From assembly GCA_963666895.2 (NCBI GenBank), contig CAXXNS010000010.1:1-64000 (forward strand): a stretch of 64,000 bases of DNA, in the 5' to 3' direction. This DNA comes from G963666895 sp963666895. Lineage in GTDB: Bacteria; Desulfobacterota; Desulfovibrionia; Desulfovibrionales; Desulfovibrionaceae. The position numbers and the translations under genes were made by a program. The notes beneath the pieces are model-generated. The model did no database searches, was not told the DNA's origin, and saw only the letters and a program-made list of their open reading frames with translations. How positions within the stretch are numbered: the stretch's first letter is position 1; the number at the start of each line of letters is the position of its first letter. Below, in pieces: positions 8,748 to 17,574 of the stretch.

Positions 8748-10532
8748 ATGAAAAAGCTCGTCATCTCGTCCGTCCCGGAGCTCGCTCCCGGGCGGCTCTC
8801 CCGGGAGGATGTCTTCCTCGGCCCGTGGTGCTTCTGCGACCGGGACGACGTGTCCTTCTTCGACCACGTCGGATACGACGTGGTCGCCTCGCCGTGGGAC
8901 ACCTTCGAGGACTTCGACCAGGGCACCAAGTACATCGAGGGCCTGTACAGGAAGATCCTCGACGCCATCACCGAATACGCCAACACCATCCACGGCAAGG
9001 ACCACGGCCCGGACTTCTGGGACAAGCTCTGCCACGCCTGGCTCAACGAGTGGATCACCTTCTGCCTGGACGTCCACTCCAGGCTCCGGGCCACCGAGAA
9101 GCACGGCCCGCTCCAGGCGGACGTGTTCGACGGCTACCAGCCCAGGATAGAGAGCTACAGCAAATACTCCATCCTGCAGAACACCCTCTACTTCGAGGCG
9201 GCCGTCACCTCGGACATCATCCTCAACGCCACGGACCTGGACTGGCTGACCCCCAGGGCCGTGGCCGTGGACCAGGAGAGCCTGAGAAGGCGCATCGAGG
9301 TGGCCGACCCGTTCACCGCCCTGGCCAAGTCCAAGCCCCGGCCCTGGACCACCAGGCTGCGCGACTACATGATGCCCCGAAGCCGCCTCTTCTTCGGCAA
9401 CGTCAGCGGCCTGCTGCCGCACCACGAGCTGTACTTCCTCCTGCGCCTCGACCCCCTGGCCCTCCTGCGGCGGCCGTCGGCCCGGCGCACGGTGCATCCG
9501 GCCGACCCGGGCCTGGTCGAGTCCACGCCCCTGGCCTTTCGGGCCGACACCCCCTTCGAGGCCCTGCTCGGCAAGCTGCTGCCCAGGTACCTCCCGGAGA
9601 TCGTCAAGAACTACGAGCAGTACACCTTCCGGCGCAGGGTCTTCGCCCTGGGCTACCACCACTACCGCAACGGACACGAATACTACTACTCGCACCTGAA
9701 GCCCCAGAAGGGACAGTGGTACTCGGTCCAGCACGGCTGCGGCTACGGGGACCGCCTCTTCCCGACCATGTCGCGGGAGTTCGCCCTGGTGGACAAGTTC
9801 ATCACCTGGGGCTGGACCATGCCGGAGTCCAAGCCCGACGACTTCTTCGTGCCCATGCCCTCGCCCCACCTGACCTACCTGCCCAAGTCGCCGCAGTCGG
9901 AACGAAACCGCCTGCTCTACGCGGGCTCGCTGCTCTATTCGGCCTTCACGTACCGGCTCAAGAAGGGAGAGCACGTCAACGCCACCTTCGCCCAGACCGT
10001 GGCCGACCGCATCGACTTCCTCGGCGCCCTGTCCGATGCCCCCCTGAAGGCCTGCGTCTACCGGCCCCAATGGTCCATCAAGAAGGTGGTGGCCGACGAC
10101 GTGGCCCCGGTCAAGGAGGTCTTCCCGGACCTCGAGGTCTGCACCACCCTGGACGACGGCTTCCTCAACGTCATCGAGAAGACCCGGCTCATGGTCTCGA
10201 CCATCGAGACCACCATCCTGTTCCAGGCCCTGGCCATGGACGTGCCCTGCATCTTCTATTTCCGCCCGGAGAACCAGTTCTTCCCGGCGGGCATCGCGGA
10301 CGCCCTGGACCGCCTGGTCCGGGTGGGCGTGGTGCACCACTCCGCCACCTCGGCCGCGGCCCAGGTCAACCAGGTCTGGGACGACGTCCGGGCATGGTGG
10401 GAGCAGGAGGAGCGCCAAGCCGCGTTGAACCATTTCCGGAAGCACTGGGCCTGGCGCAAGGAGGACTGGCACAAGGACTGGCTCGGTTTCCTGCGAGGCG
10501 AACTGCGGCGGCTCAAAAGGAAAGGGGCATGA
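8748..10532 (+). CDS. Putative surface-glycan transferase, LIC12162-like
   Basis: 594-residue protein that I relate to the LIC12162 family of putative transferases found in O-antigen regions. The family hallmark FLGPWCF is near residue 24. The C-terminal half has a GT-B-like layout: YSVQHGCGYGD at about 325, and a region around 470 (CTTLDDGFLNVIEKTRLMV) followed by ETTILFQALAMDVPCIFYF, which resembles the nucleotide-sugar-binding end of capsule-type transferases. No membrane segment is seen. It starts 15 bp after the radical SAM gene and overlaps the next gene by 4 bp. The family assignment rests on memory of the motif; the exact sugar and linkage are unknown. Confidence 0.7.
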   Translation: MKKLVISSVPELAPGRLSREDVFLGPWCFCDRDDVSFFDHVGYDVVASPWDTFEDFDQGTKYIEGLYRKILDAITEYANTIHGKDHGPDFWDKLCHAWLNEWITFCLDVHSRLRATEKHGPLQADVFDGYQPRIESYSKYSILQNTLYFEAAVTSDIILNATDLDWLTPRAVAVDQESLRRRIEVADPFTALAKSKPRPWTTRLRDYMMPRSRLFFGNVSGLLPHHELYFLLRLDPLALLRRPSARRTVHPADPGLVESTPLAFRADTPFEALLGKLLPRYLPEIVKNYEQYTFRRRVFALGYHHYRNGHEYYYSHLKPQKGQWYSVQHGCGYGDRLFPTMSREFALVDKFITWGWTMPESKPDDFFVPMPSPHLTYLPKSPQSERNRLLYAGSLLYSAFTYRLKKGEHVNATFAQTVADRIDFLGALSDAPLKACVYRPQWSIKKVVADDVAPVKEVFPDLEVCTTLDDGFLNVIEKTRLMVSTIETTILFQALAMDVPCIFYFRPENQFFPAGIADALDRLVRVGVVHHSATSAAAQVNQVWDDVRAWWEQEERQAALNHFRKHWAWRKEDWHKDWLGFLRGELRRLKRKGA

Positions 10533-11479
10533 CGCCGCTCGTCTCCGTGGTCATCCCCACCTTCAACCGGGCCGACCTGTTGCCCGCCACCCTGGACAGC
10601 GTCCTGGGCCAGACCCTGGAGGACATCCAGGTCATCGTGGTGGACGACGGCTCCACGGACGACACCCCCGAGTTCATGGCCGGGGTGACCGACCCCCGGG
10701 TGGAGTACATCCGCAACCCCTGGTCCGGGCACCCCTCCGTGGGGCGCAACACCGGCCTCCGGGCGGCCAGGGGCCGCTACCTGGCCCTGGTGGATTCGGA
10801 CGACCTGTGGCTGCCGGACAAGCTGGCCGCCCAGGCCGCCTTTCTGGAGGCCGAGCCCGACCGGCTGTGGTGCTTCACGCATTACGATTTCCTGGAGCAT
10901 CCCTCGGGCAGGATCGAGCACCGGCCGCTCCCGGCCTGGACCGGGCATGGGGCCTACGCCCCGGGAGACCTGCTGCGCTTCAACTTCATCGGCTCGCCCT
11001 GCCTGCTCATGCGGCGCGAGGCCGTGGACAGGGTCGGCCCCTACGACGAGGCCCCGGCCCTGCGCTTCGTGGAGGACTGGGAGTTCTGCCTGCGTTTGAG
11101 CGCGGCCCAGCCGGGCGGCTTCCTGCCCGAGCCCCTGGCCCTCTACCGGCTGCACGACTCGGCGGCCACCCACGCGCCCGACCCCCTGGCCATCGGGCTG
11201 CGCTGCCTGGAGGCCATGGACGCGGCCGTGGCCAAGAACCCGGAAACCTACGCCCCGCACTACGCCAGGGCGGCGCGCGGGCTGCTGCCGGACATGGTCC
11301 GCCGCCTGCTCGTCCTGGGCCGGAACCGGGACGCCCGGCAGCTCTGCCGACGGACCGGGCTCGCCCCCTGGCGCGCCCCGAACCTGGCCTTGTACAAGGC
11401 CCTGGCGCTGCTGCCCCGGCCGGTCCTGCGCTCCCTGCTGACCCTCAACAGGGGCGCCAAGGCCGCCCTGGGCCGTTGA
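10529..11479 (+). CDS. Glycosyltransferase family 2
   Basis: 316-residue GT-A inverting glycosyltransferase. The N-terminus VSVVIPTFNRADLLP, the nucleotide-binding VVDDGSTDD near residue 35, the metal-binding DSDD near residue 90 and the catalytic-loop VEDWEFCLRL near residue 187 are all present. It would add a sugar from a nucleotide donor to a lipid-linked acceptor at the cytoplasmic membrane face. The C-terminal 90 residues are basic and helical without a clear membrane span. ATG 10529 overlaps the preceding stop by 4 bp; longer in-frame sequence upstream is a shadow of the LIC12162-like gene. Donor specificity cannot be read from sequence. Confidence 0.92.
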   Translation: MTPLVSVVIPTFNRADLLPATLDSVLGQTLEDIQVIVVDDGSTDDTPEFMAGVTDPRVEYIRNPWSGHPSVGRNTGLRAARGRYLALVDSDDLWLPDKLAAQAAFLEAEPDRLWCFTHYDFLEHPSGRIEHRPLPAWTGHGAYAPGDLLRFNFIGSPCLLMRREAVDRVGPYDEAPALRFVEDWEFCLRLSAAQPGGFLPEPLALYRLHDSAATHAPDPLAIGLRCLEAMDAAVAKNPETYAPHYARAARGLLPDMVRRLLVLGRNRDARQLCRRTGLAPWRAPNLALYKALALLPRPVLRSLLTLNRGAKAALGR

Positions 11480-11490
11480 AAGGAGCATCC

Positions 11491-12408
11491 ATGCAAACCA
11501 TTCTGGCCACCACCTCCTCCTTTGGCAACGCCTGGACCGGGGCCGAGGAACACCTCCGCGGCAGGGGCTACAGCCTGGCCGTGAACCCGCACGGCCGCAA
11601 GCTCACCGAGGCCGAACTGGACGAGCTGCTCCAGAAGCACGAGCCCGTGGGCCTGCTGGCCGGTACCGAGCCGGTCACCGGCGCGGTACTCCGCCGGGCC
11701 TCCGGCCACCTCAAGGCGGTCTCCCGGGTGGGCGTGGGCTGGGACAACGTGGACCACGCCGTGGCCGCCGAGCTGGGCATCCCGGTGCTGCGGACCGTGG
11801 GTGTGCTGGACCAGGCCGTGGCCGAGCTGGCCCTGGGCTTCATGCTCGACGCCCTGCGCCATGTCTCGCGCCAGGACCGCGAGCTGCGCGGCGGAACCTG
11901 GACCAAGCGCATGGGCGGGCTCCTGGCCGCCAAGACCGTGGGCATCGTGGGCTACGGAGCCATCGGCCGCCGGGTGGGCGAACTGTGCCGGGCCTTTGGC
12001 GCGGAAGTGGTCTACACCGACGTCCAGGAGGCGAAGGACTCCCCGGACCGGGCCTGCTCCCTGGAGGAACTGCTGGACCGGGGCCACGTCGTCACCCTGC
12101 ACGCCTCGGGCTCCCAATGCCTGCTGGGCGCGGCCGAGCTGGACCGCTGCCGCCCCGGAGCCATCCTGGTGAACACGGCCAGGGGCGGCATGGTCGACGA
12201 GGCGGCCCTGGCCGAACGGCTGGCCGACGGCCGCATCGGCTGCGCCTGCCTGGACGTCTACGAGGACGAGCCCTACCACGGGCCGCTCACGGGCCTGGAC
12301 AACACCGTGCTCACCCCGCACGTGGCCTCCTTTGCCGCGGAGACCCGGCTGGAGATGGAACGCAAGGCAGTGGAGAACCTTTTGTCCTTGCTGGAGCCGG
12401 AAGCATGA
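11491..12408 (+). CDS. D-2-hydroxyacid dehydrogenase, phosphoglycerate dehydrogenase-like
   Basis: 305-residue NAD-dependent dehydrogenase of the 3-phosphoglycerate dehydrogenase branch. Unlike the two paralogues at 2612 and 4341 it keeps the full catalytic set: Arg in NTARGGMVDE, Glu in DVYEDEP and His in LTPHVASF. The NAD motif GIVGYGAIGRRVG is near residue 155. A good ribosome site (AAGGAG) lies 7 bp before ATG 11491. It lacks the ACT-type regulatory domain of SerA. The next two genes encode a HAD hydrolase and a cytidylyltransferase with overlapping ends, so this three-gene block probably makes a CMP-activated acid from a phosphorylated 2-keto or hydroxy acid; that is inferred from order only. 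Confidence 0.88.
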   Translation: MQTILATTSSFGNAWTGAEEHLRGRGYSLAVNPHGRKLTEAELDELLQKHEPVGLLAGTEPVTGAVLRRASGHLKAVSRVGVGWDNVDHAVAAELGIPVLRTVGVLDQAVAELALGFMLDALRHVSRQDRELRGGTWTKRMGGLLAAKTVGIVGYGAIGRRVGELCRAFGAEVVYTDVQEAKDSPDRACSLEELLDRGHVVTLHASGSQCLLGAAELDRCRPGAILVNTARGGMVDEAALAERLADGRIGCACLDVYEDEPYHGPLTGLDNTVLTPHVASFAAETRLEMERKAVENLLSLLEPEA

Positions 12409-13064
12409 GCCGCTGGCAGGCATTCGTCTTTGACTTCGACGGCGTGCTGGCCGACTCGGTGGAGGTCAAGACCCGGGCCTTCGAGGCCCTGTACCTGGGG
12501 CACGGCCCGGACGTGGCCGCCCGGGTGGTCGAACACCACCGGGCCAACGGCGGCATGCCCCGGCGCGAAAAGTTCGCCCATTACCAGGCCGAGTTCCTGG
12601 GCCGCCCGGCCGACCAGGCCGAGCTGGACCTGCTCTGCGCGGCCTTCTCCAGGCTGGTGGTGGACAAGGTGGCCGAGGCGGACGAGATACCGGGAGCCGG
12701 GGCCTTTCTGCGCGCCTGGCATGGACGGATTCCCCTTTACGTGGACTCGGCCAGCCCGGACGAGGAACTGGCCGTAGTCCTGTCCCGGCGCGGCCTGGAC
12801 GGACTTTTCAGCGGCGTGTATGGCTCCAGGCGAACCAAGAGGGAAAACCTGGAGGACATTCTCGGCCAGGGTGGATACGCCCCGGACCGGGTTCTCTTTT
12901 TCGGCGACGCCGCCAGCGACCTGAACGCCGCCAAGGCCTGCGGCACCGGGTTCGCGGGCATCGCCGACGGGCCGGACGCGCCGCTGGCCGGCCTGGCCGG
13001 CGACGTTCCCGTCTACCCGGACTTTCATGCACTCATGGCCGCCATCGAGGACGACGAACTATGA
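12405..13064 (+). CDS. HAD-superfamily hydrolase (phosphoglucomutase/phosphatase-like subfamily)
   Basis: 219-residue haloacid dehalogenase-like phosphatase. Motif I is DFDGVLADS (residues 10-18, with the nucleophile Asp and the acid/base Asp), motif II is at YVDSAS near residue 113, the conserved Lys region is SRRTKRENL near residue 146 and motif IV is FFGDAASDL near residue 168. A helical cap of about 70 residues lies between motifs I and II, as in beta-phosphoglucomutase-type enzymes. It overlaps both neighbours by 4 bp. Placed between a dehydrogenase and a cytidylyltransferase it resembles the phosphatase step before CMP activation (as KdsC does before KdsB); the substrate is unknown. Confidence 0.87.
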   Translation: MSRWQAFVFDFDGVLADSVEVKTRAFEALYLGHGPDVAARVVEHHRANGGMPRREKFAHYQAEFLGRPADQAELDLLCAAFSRLVVDKVAEADEIPGAGAFLRAWHGRIPLYVDSASPDEELAVVLSRRGLDGLFSGVYGSRRTKRENLEDILGQGGYAPDRVLFFGDAASDLNAAKACGTGFAGIADGPDAPLAGLAGDVPVYPDFHALMAAIEDDEL

Positions 13065-13820
13065 TCGCCGCACTGATTATGGGCCGCAAGGGCAGCACCG
13101 GGCTGCCGGGCAAGAACACCATGCCGGTGCTCGGGCGCCCGCTGGCCGAATACTGCATCCTGGCGGCCAGGCACGCCGCCTGCGTGGACCGCGTCTACGT
13201 GACCACGGACGACGAACGGCTCATGGAGCTCGGAGAAAAGCACGGCGCGCGCGTCATCGAGCGCCCGGCCGAGCTCTGCACCAAGGAGGCCCTGGGCGAG
13301 GACGTCTACCGCCACGCCTACTCCGTGGTGCGTGAGGAGTTCGGCCAGGAGGCCGAGCAGGTGGCCCTGCTCATGTGCAACGCGGCCACGGTGCTGGCCT
13401 CCCAGATCGACGAGGCCGCGGACATCCTGCGCGCCCACCCGGACTACGACTCCGTGGTCACGGCCTCCAGCTACAACATGTGGTCGCCGCTCAGGGCCCG
13501 GCGCGAGAACGGCGAGGGGCTGCTCGATCCCTTCGTGCCCTTTGAGACCTTCGACGACCCGGCCACGCTCAACTGCGACCGCGACTCCCAGGGGGACGTC
13601 TGGTTCGCGGACATGGGCCTGTCCATGGTGCGGCCCTATTACCTGGAAAACATGGAAGAAGGCCTGCTCCCCCAGAAGTGGATGGGCCGCAGGATATTCC
13701 CCCCTCAAGCAATGGGGCGGCTGCGACATCGACTACGCCTGGCAGGTTCCGGGCGTGGAGTTCTGGCTGCGCGAACACGGCTTCACGGAACAGCGGACGC
13801 CCTACCAACACGGAAATTGA
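13061..13820 (+). pseudogene. Cytidylyltransferase, NeuA-like, with apparent one-base insertion
   Basis: CMP-transferase of the NeuA family starting IAALIMGRKGSTGLPGKN. The reading frame is normal to about residue 213 (GRRIFP) and then runs on out of register into the next gene, giving an artificial 523-residue fusion. Removing one C from the run of six C at 13699-13704 restores a sensible tail (LKQWGGCDIDYAWQVPG...) ending at the TGA at 13820, three bases before the next ATG. The corrected protein would be 252 residues, the normal size. The change is either a sequencing error or a true frameshift that would disable or alter the enzyme. It belongs with the dehydrogenase and HAD genes just upstream. 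Confidence 0.8.
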
Positions 13821-13822
13821 CC

Positions 13823-14632
13823 ATGCCCAACATCGCAAAAAAGGCCATCGCCCGGATCTTCGACGCCCTGGGCTACGAAATCGCCAGCAAGAAGAGCCGG
13901 GGCCCGGGCTCCAGGCCCGACTTCTGGCCCGCGGCCAACGCCCTGGACCTGACCACCTACCAGTCGGACAGCGGATTCCACGCCCTATACGAGACCGCGC
14001 AGGACCACACCCAGATGCGGCCCAGCGACAACGCCCTGCGCCGCCTGCGGCACTACGCCCTGACCCAGCTGGCCAAACAGGCCGACCTGGCGTCCGGCGA
14101 CGTCTGTGAGTGCGGCTGCTTCCGGGGGCTGTCCACCTTCCAGGTGGCCTCCATCATCCGGGAACGGGGCGCGTCGGTCCAGTTCCACGTGTTCGACTCC
14201 TTCCAGGGCCTTTCCGAGCTGGAGGACGTGGACATCCCCACGGACCGGGAACAGGACCTTGACCAGCTGCGGGCCATGTTGGCCTGCCCCCTGGAGCAGG
14301 TGCAGGCCAACATGGCCTCCTTCTCCTTCCTGCGCTTCTACAAGGGCTGGATCCCCGAGCGCTTCCCCGAGGTGGCGGACAGGCGCTTCAGCTTCGTCCA
14401 CATCGACACCGACCTGTACCAGCCCATCTGGGACTCCATGGAGTTCTTCTACCCGCGCCTGGCCGACCACGGCATCATCGTGCTCGACGACTACGGCTGC
14501 ACCCAATTCCCCGGAGCCAAGAAGAGCGTGGACGACTATCTCCGGGCCCACGGCGGCAAGGGCGACCTGTTCTTCAGCCTGCCCTCGGGCTCGGCCTTTC
14601 TGGTCAAAAACGCCCTGGGAACGAATTCATGA
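13823..14632 (+). CDS. TylF/MycF-type O-methyltransferase
   Basis: 269-residue SAM-dependent methyltransferase of the macrocin O-methyltransferase (TylF) family, which methylates sugar hydroxyls and needs Mg2+. The SAM-binding block CECGCFRGLSTF is near residue 95, FDSFQGL near residue 124 gives the acidic ribose-binding residue, and HIDTDLYQP near residue 195 with VLDDYG near residue 222 supplies the family's metal-binding aspartates. Its ATG sits 3 bp after the corrected end of the cytidylyltransferase; in the raw sequence it lies inside a longer open frame caused by the upstream frameshift. The stop overlaps the next start. Methylation of a sugar hydroxyl in the glycan is the likely role. 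Confidence 0.88.
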   Translation: MPNIAKKAIARIFDALGYEIASKKSRGPGSRPDFWPAANALDLTTYQSDSGFHALYETAQDHTQMRPSDNALRRLRHYALTQLAKQADLASGDVCECGCFRGLSTFQVASIIRERGASVQFHVFDSFQGLSELEDVDIPTDREQDLDQLRAMLACPLEQVQANMASFSFLRFYKGWIPERFPEVADRRFSFVHIDTDLYQPIWDSMEFFYPRLADHGIIVLDDYGCTQFPGAKKSVDDYLRAHGGKGDLFFSLPSGSAFLVKNALGTNS

Positions 14633-15573
14633 GCGACCGCATCCTCGTCACCGGCGGGGCCGGATTCATCGGCTCCCACCTGGTCCGCCGCCTGATCAGG
14701 GAAGGCGCGGCCGTGACCGTGCTGGACGACCTGTCCACCGGGTCCGAGGCCAACCTGCCCGGGGACGCGGAGCTGGTGCGCGGCGACATCACCGACCCGG
14801 CCGCGCTGGACCGGCTGGACTGGCCTTCCTTCAACGCGGTCTGCCACCTGGCCGCCCAGTCCTCGGGCGCCCTGTCCTTCCAGAACCCGGAAAAGGACAT
14901 GCGCGGCCACGTGCTGGGCACCTTCCTGCTCCTGGAGCGCTGCCGCGCCTACCAGGTGCCCGGGTTCGTGTACGCCAGCTCGTCCACCATCTACGGCGAG
15001 CCCGAGTCCCTGCCCGTGGACGAGACCCACGCCCTGCAACCGACCATGTTCTACTCCGCGGGCAAGCAGGCGGCCGAAAACTACGTGCGCTTCTTCTCGC
15101 AGTTCGGCACGGCCGGGACCATCCTGCGCATGCCCAACGTCTACGGCCCGGGCCAGAACCTGGCCAACCGCATGCAGGGCATGGTCAGCATCTACCTGGC
15201 CTACATGCTCGAGGGCGAGCCCGTGCTGGTCAAGGGCGGCCTGGACAGGGTGCGGGACTTCATCTACATCGACGACGTCGTCGACGCCTGGCTGCTGGCC
15301 CTGAAGCGACCCGCGGACCCGCACCGGACCTACAACCTGGGCTCGGGCACGGGCGTGACCGTGGGCCAAATGCTGGACGAGCTGCGCCGGGCCTGGGGCG
15401 ACCCGGACTACCCGGTGCGCCTGGACGCCAACACCCCTGGAGACCAGTCGGCCATGATCCTGGACACCCGGCGCATCCGGGAGGAGCTGGGGTTCGCGCC
15501 CAAGCACGGCCTGGAAGCGGGCCTGCGGCTGATGGTCGAACAGGAAAAACGGAGAACTGATAATGGGTTCTGA
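14629..15573 (+). CDS. NAD-dependent epimerase/dehydratase (extended SDR)
   Basis: 314-residue NDP-sugar epimerase or dehydratase. The NAD motif GGAGFIGSH is at residues 9-17, the active-site strand ASSSTIYG near residue 120 and the catalytic Tyr-Lys pair in YSAGK near residue 143. RMPNVYGPGQN and RDFIYIDDVVDA are typical of UDP-glucose-4-epimerase-like enzymes. The ATG overlaps the stop of the methyltransferase by 4 bp and the 3' end overlaps the next gene by 11 bp. It would act in the cytoplasm on a sugar nucleotide; substrate and product are not visible. Confidence 0.9.
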   Translation: MSDRILVTGGAGFIGSHLVRRLIREGAAVTVLDDLSTGSEANLPGDAELVRGDITDPAALDRLDWPSFNAVCHLAAQSSGALSFQNPEKDMRGHVLGTFLLLERCRAYQVPGFVYASSSTIYGEPESLPVDETHALQPTMFYSAGKQAAENYVRFFSQFGTAGTILRMPNVYGPGQNLANRMQGMVSIYLAYMLEGEPVLVKGGLDRVRDFIYIDDVVDAWLLALKRPADPHRTYNLGSGTGVTVGQMLDELRRAWGDPDYPVRLDANTPGDQSAMILDTRRIREELGFAPKHGLEAGLRLMVEQEKRRTDNGF

Positions 15574-16510
15574 TATCTCTTGCCCCCTGTGCCGGGCCCG
15601 GGAGCAGGTCTTGCTGGCCGACAGGGTCCGCTTCGACCACCAGGCCGACGTGTACCGCTGCCCGGGCTGCGGCCTGGTCTACCTGGACCAGAAATCCTTC
15701 GAGTTCCCGGAGGACTTCTACCGCAGCCAGTACCACCAGACCTACCTGACCCACGTGGAGCCGGACGCGCTCAATCCCAGGGCCTACTACGAGAAGATGC
15801 TCAAGAGCACCGCGCCCTGGGCCGAGCGGGTGCGGGAGATGCTCACGGGCACCGAGACCGTCCTGGACATGGGCTGCTCCACCGGGCACCTGATGACCGC
15901 CATCGCGGACAAGGCCGCCAAGGTCTGCGGCCACGACCTCAACGAGAAGGAAGTGGCCTTCTGCCGCGAGGAGATGGGCCTGGACGTGTCGGACCAGCCC
16001 CTGGCCGAGCGGTTCGCGCCCGAGACCTTCGACATGATCGTCATGCTCTACGTGCTGGAGCACATCGCCGAGCCGGTCTCCTTCCTGGAGCACCTCAAGA
16101 CCTTTCTCAAGCCCGGCGGCAAAATGGTCATCCTGGTGCCCAACGTGCGCGACCCCCTGGTCAACCTGTACGACATCCCGGAGTTCCGCTCCTTCTACTA
16201 CTGCATCGAGCACCTCTACTACTACGACGCCGACACCCTGGGCGCGTTGCTCGACCGGGCCGGGCTGGGCGGCGAGGTCCAGACCCTGCAGGAATACCCC
16301 CTGGCCAACCATCTCAACTGGAGCTACCTGCGCAAGCCCAGCGACACCCTGGCCGCGCGCAAGGGGCTGCCCGCGGTGGACCTGACCCCGGGCGCGCCCG
16401 AGGCGGCCTGGGAAGCGCTCTGGGACCGCTTCAACGGCATCTACCGCGACTTTCTGGCGGAAAACGGTTACGGCGACCGGCTGTGGTGCGCCGTGAAAAA
16501 GCAAGGATAG
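15563..16510 (+). CDS. Class I SAM methyltransferase with N-terminal zinc ribbon
   Basis: 315-residue methyltransferase. The N-terminus has two CxxC pairs (CPLC at 7-10 and CPGC near 33-36), a zinc-binding module like that of the sugar C-methyltransferases (TylC3/NovU type). The SAM motif VLDMGCSTGHL is near residue 100, and YVLEHIAEPVSFL is the post-motif region. It lacks the extra C-terminal domain of TylC3 enzymes, so O- or C-methylation cannot be decided. The start overlaps the upstream epimerase by 11 bp. It is one of six methyltransferases in this cluster, which points to a heavily methylated glycan. Confidence 0.87.
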   Translation: MGSDISCPLCRAREQVLLADRVRFDHQADVYRCPGCGLVYLDQKSFEFPEDFYRSQYHQTYLTHVEPDALNPRAYYEKMLKSTAPWAERVREMLTGTETVLDMGCSTGHLMTAIADKAAKVCGHDLNEKEVAFCREEMGLDVSDQPLAERFAPETFDMIVMLYVLEHIAEPVSFLEHLKTFLKPGGKMVILVPNVRDPLVNLYDIPEFRSFYYCIEHLYYYDADTLGALLDRAGLGGEVQTLQEYPLANHLNWSYLRKPSDTLAARKGLPAVDLTPGAPEAAWEALWDRFNGIYRDFLAENGYGDRLWCAVKKQG

Positions 16511-16518
16511 GAGGCCCC

Positions 16519-17574
16519 GTGGCCAAGCTCCGCATCGCCCTGACCGGCATCGGCAACCGGGCCCTGCCCAAGAACCCGGAAGGCTCCAACTTCCTGGGCT
16601 GGGCCGGGCAGGTGGCCCGCCGCGAGGACGCCGAGCTGGTGGCGGCCCACGACCCGGACGAGGGCGCCCGCGCGCGCATGGCCGAGCGGGGCCTGCTGCC
16701 CAAGGAGGCCATCTACTCCGACCTGTCCGACATGCTGGGCCGAACCGAGGCCGACGCCCTGCTAGTCTGCACCCCGGCCGCGTTTCACGCCCCGGCCATT
16801 GAGGCGGCCGCCCAGGCCGGGCTGCACGTGCTGGTGGAAAAGCCGCTGGTCACGGACCCGGCCGAGGGCCGGAAGCTGGCCGACCGCTTCGCCCGGACCG
16901 GGCTGGTGTCCACGGTGGTTCAGAACTGGCGCTACAAGGACGTGGGCCGGGCCATCAAGCAGGCCGTGTCCTCGGGCCGCCTGGGCCGGATCGGGCACAT
17001 CTTTTTCCGCTACGTGCGCAACCGGGAGAACCCCAACTACCCGGCCTACATCTTCCAGGAGGATTATCCCCTGCTCTACGCCATGGGCAGCCACCACCTG
17101 GACCTATTCCGGCACGTGCTGGGCCAGGAGATAGTGTCCGTGCGCGGGGAGTCCTTCCGCCCGCCCTGGAGCATGTACGCCTCGCAGACCGGGCACGCCC
17201 TGTCCATGCGCACCGAGGAAGGCGTGTTCATCTCCTACGTGGGCACCATCTCCTCCATGAACTCGGCCGTTCCGCAGGAATCCCTGGTCGTGGAGGGCGA
17301 GAAGGGCACCCTGACCAACGACTCCGACTGGTCCGAGCCCCCGCTGCTGTTCCATCCCAAGGGCGGCGGGGAGAGCGAGGACCTGACCGCGCACGTGGCC
17401 GCCCGGTCCATGCGCGAGCAGTACGACGTGGCCGACGCCCACATCCTGGAGGACTTCGTCCGGGCCGTGGCCGAGGGGCGGCCGTCCGACTGCCCCCTGG
17501 ACGACAGCCTGCGCTCCATGGAACTCCTGGAGCAATGCCGTCTCAGCCTGCAACAGGGAGAGGACGCCTCATGA
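16519..17574 (+). CDS. Gfo/Idh/MocA family oxidoreductase
   Basis: 351-residue NAD(P)-dependent dehydrogenase. The N-terminal half binds the nucleotide (IALTGIGNRALP, atypical in the glycine loop), HVLVEKPLVTDP near residue 110 has the family EKP motif with the catalytic-region Lys, and GSHHLDLFRHVLG near residue 193 matches the C-terminal sheet domain with its active-site His. Start is GTG 16519, 5 bp after GAGG; earlier in-frame codons are shadow sequence of the methyltransferase. Members oxidise sugar hydroxyls or reduce keto sugars; here it probably handles a keto intermediate made by one of the SDR enzymes. It overlaps the next gene by 4 bp. Confidence 0.88.
   Translation: MAKLRIALTGIGNRALPKNPEGSNFLGWAGQVARREDAELVAAHDPDEGARARMAERGLLPKEAIYSDLSDMLGRTEADALLVCTPAAFHAPAIEAAAQAGLHVLVEKPLVTDPAEGRKLADRFARTGLVSTVVQNWRYKDVGRAIKQAVSSGRLGRIGHIFFRYVRNRENPNYPAYIFQEDYPLLYAMGSHHLDLFRHVLGQEIVSVRGESFRPPWSMYASQTGHALSMRTEEGVFISYVGTISSMNSAVPQESLVVEGEKGTLTNDSDWSEPPLLFHPKGGGESEDLTAHVAARSMREQYDVADAHILEDFVRAVAEGRPSDCPLDDSLRSMELLEQCRLSLQQGEDAS

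Noticed and set aside
8534..11479. A 981-codon open frame overlapping the LIC12162-like gene and the family 2 glycosyltransferase
   Set aside because: Its first two-thirds are Pro/Arg/Gly-rich shadow sequence; only the part from 10529 has a real fold.
13061..14632. A 523-residue fusion of cytidylyltransferase and methyltransferase
   Set aside because: The join uses out-of-frame sequence of low sense between 13705 and 13822; a one-base deletion restores two normal genes that abut.
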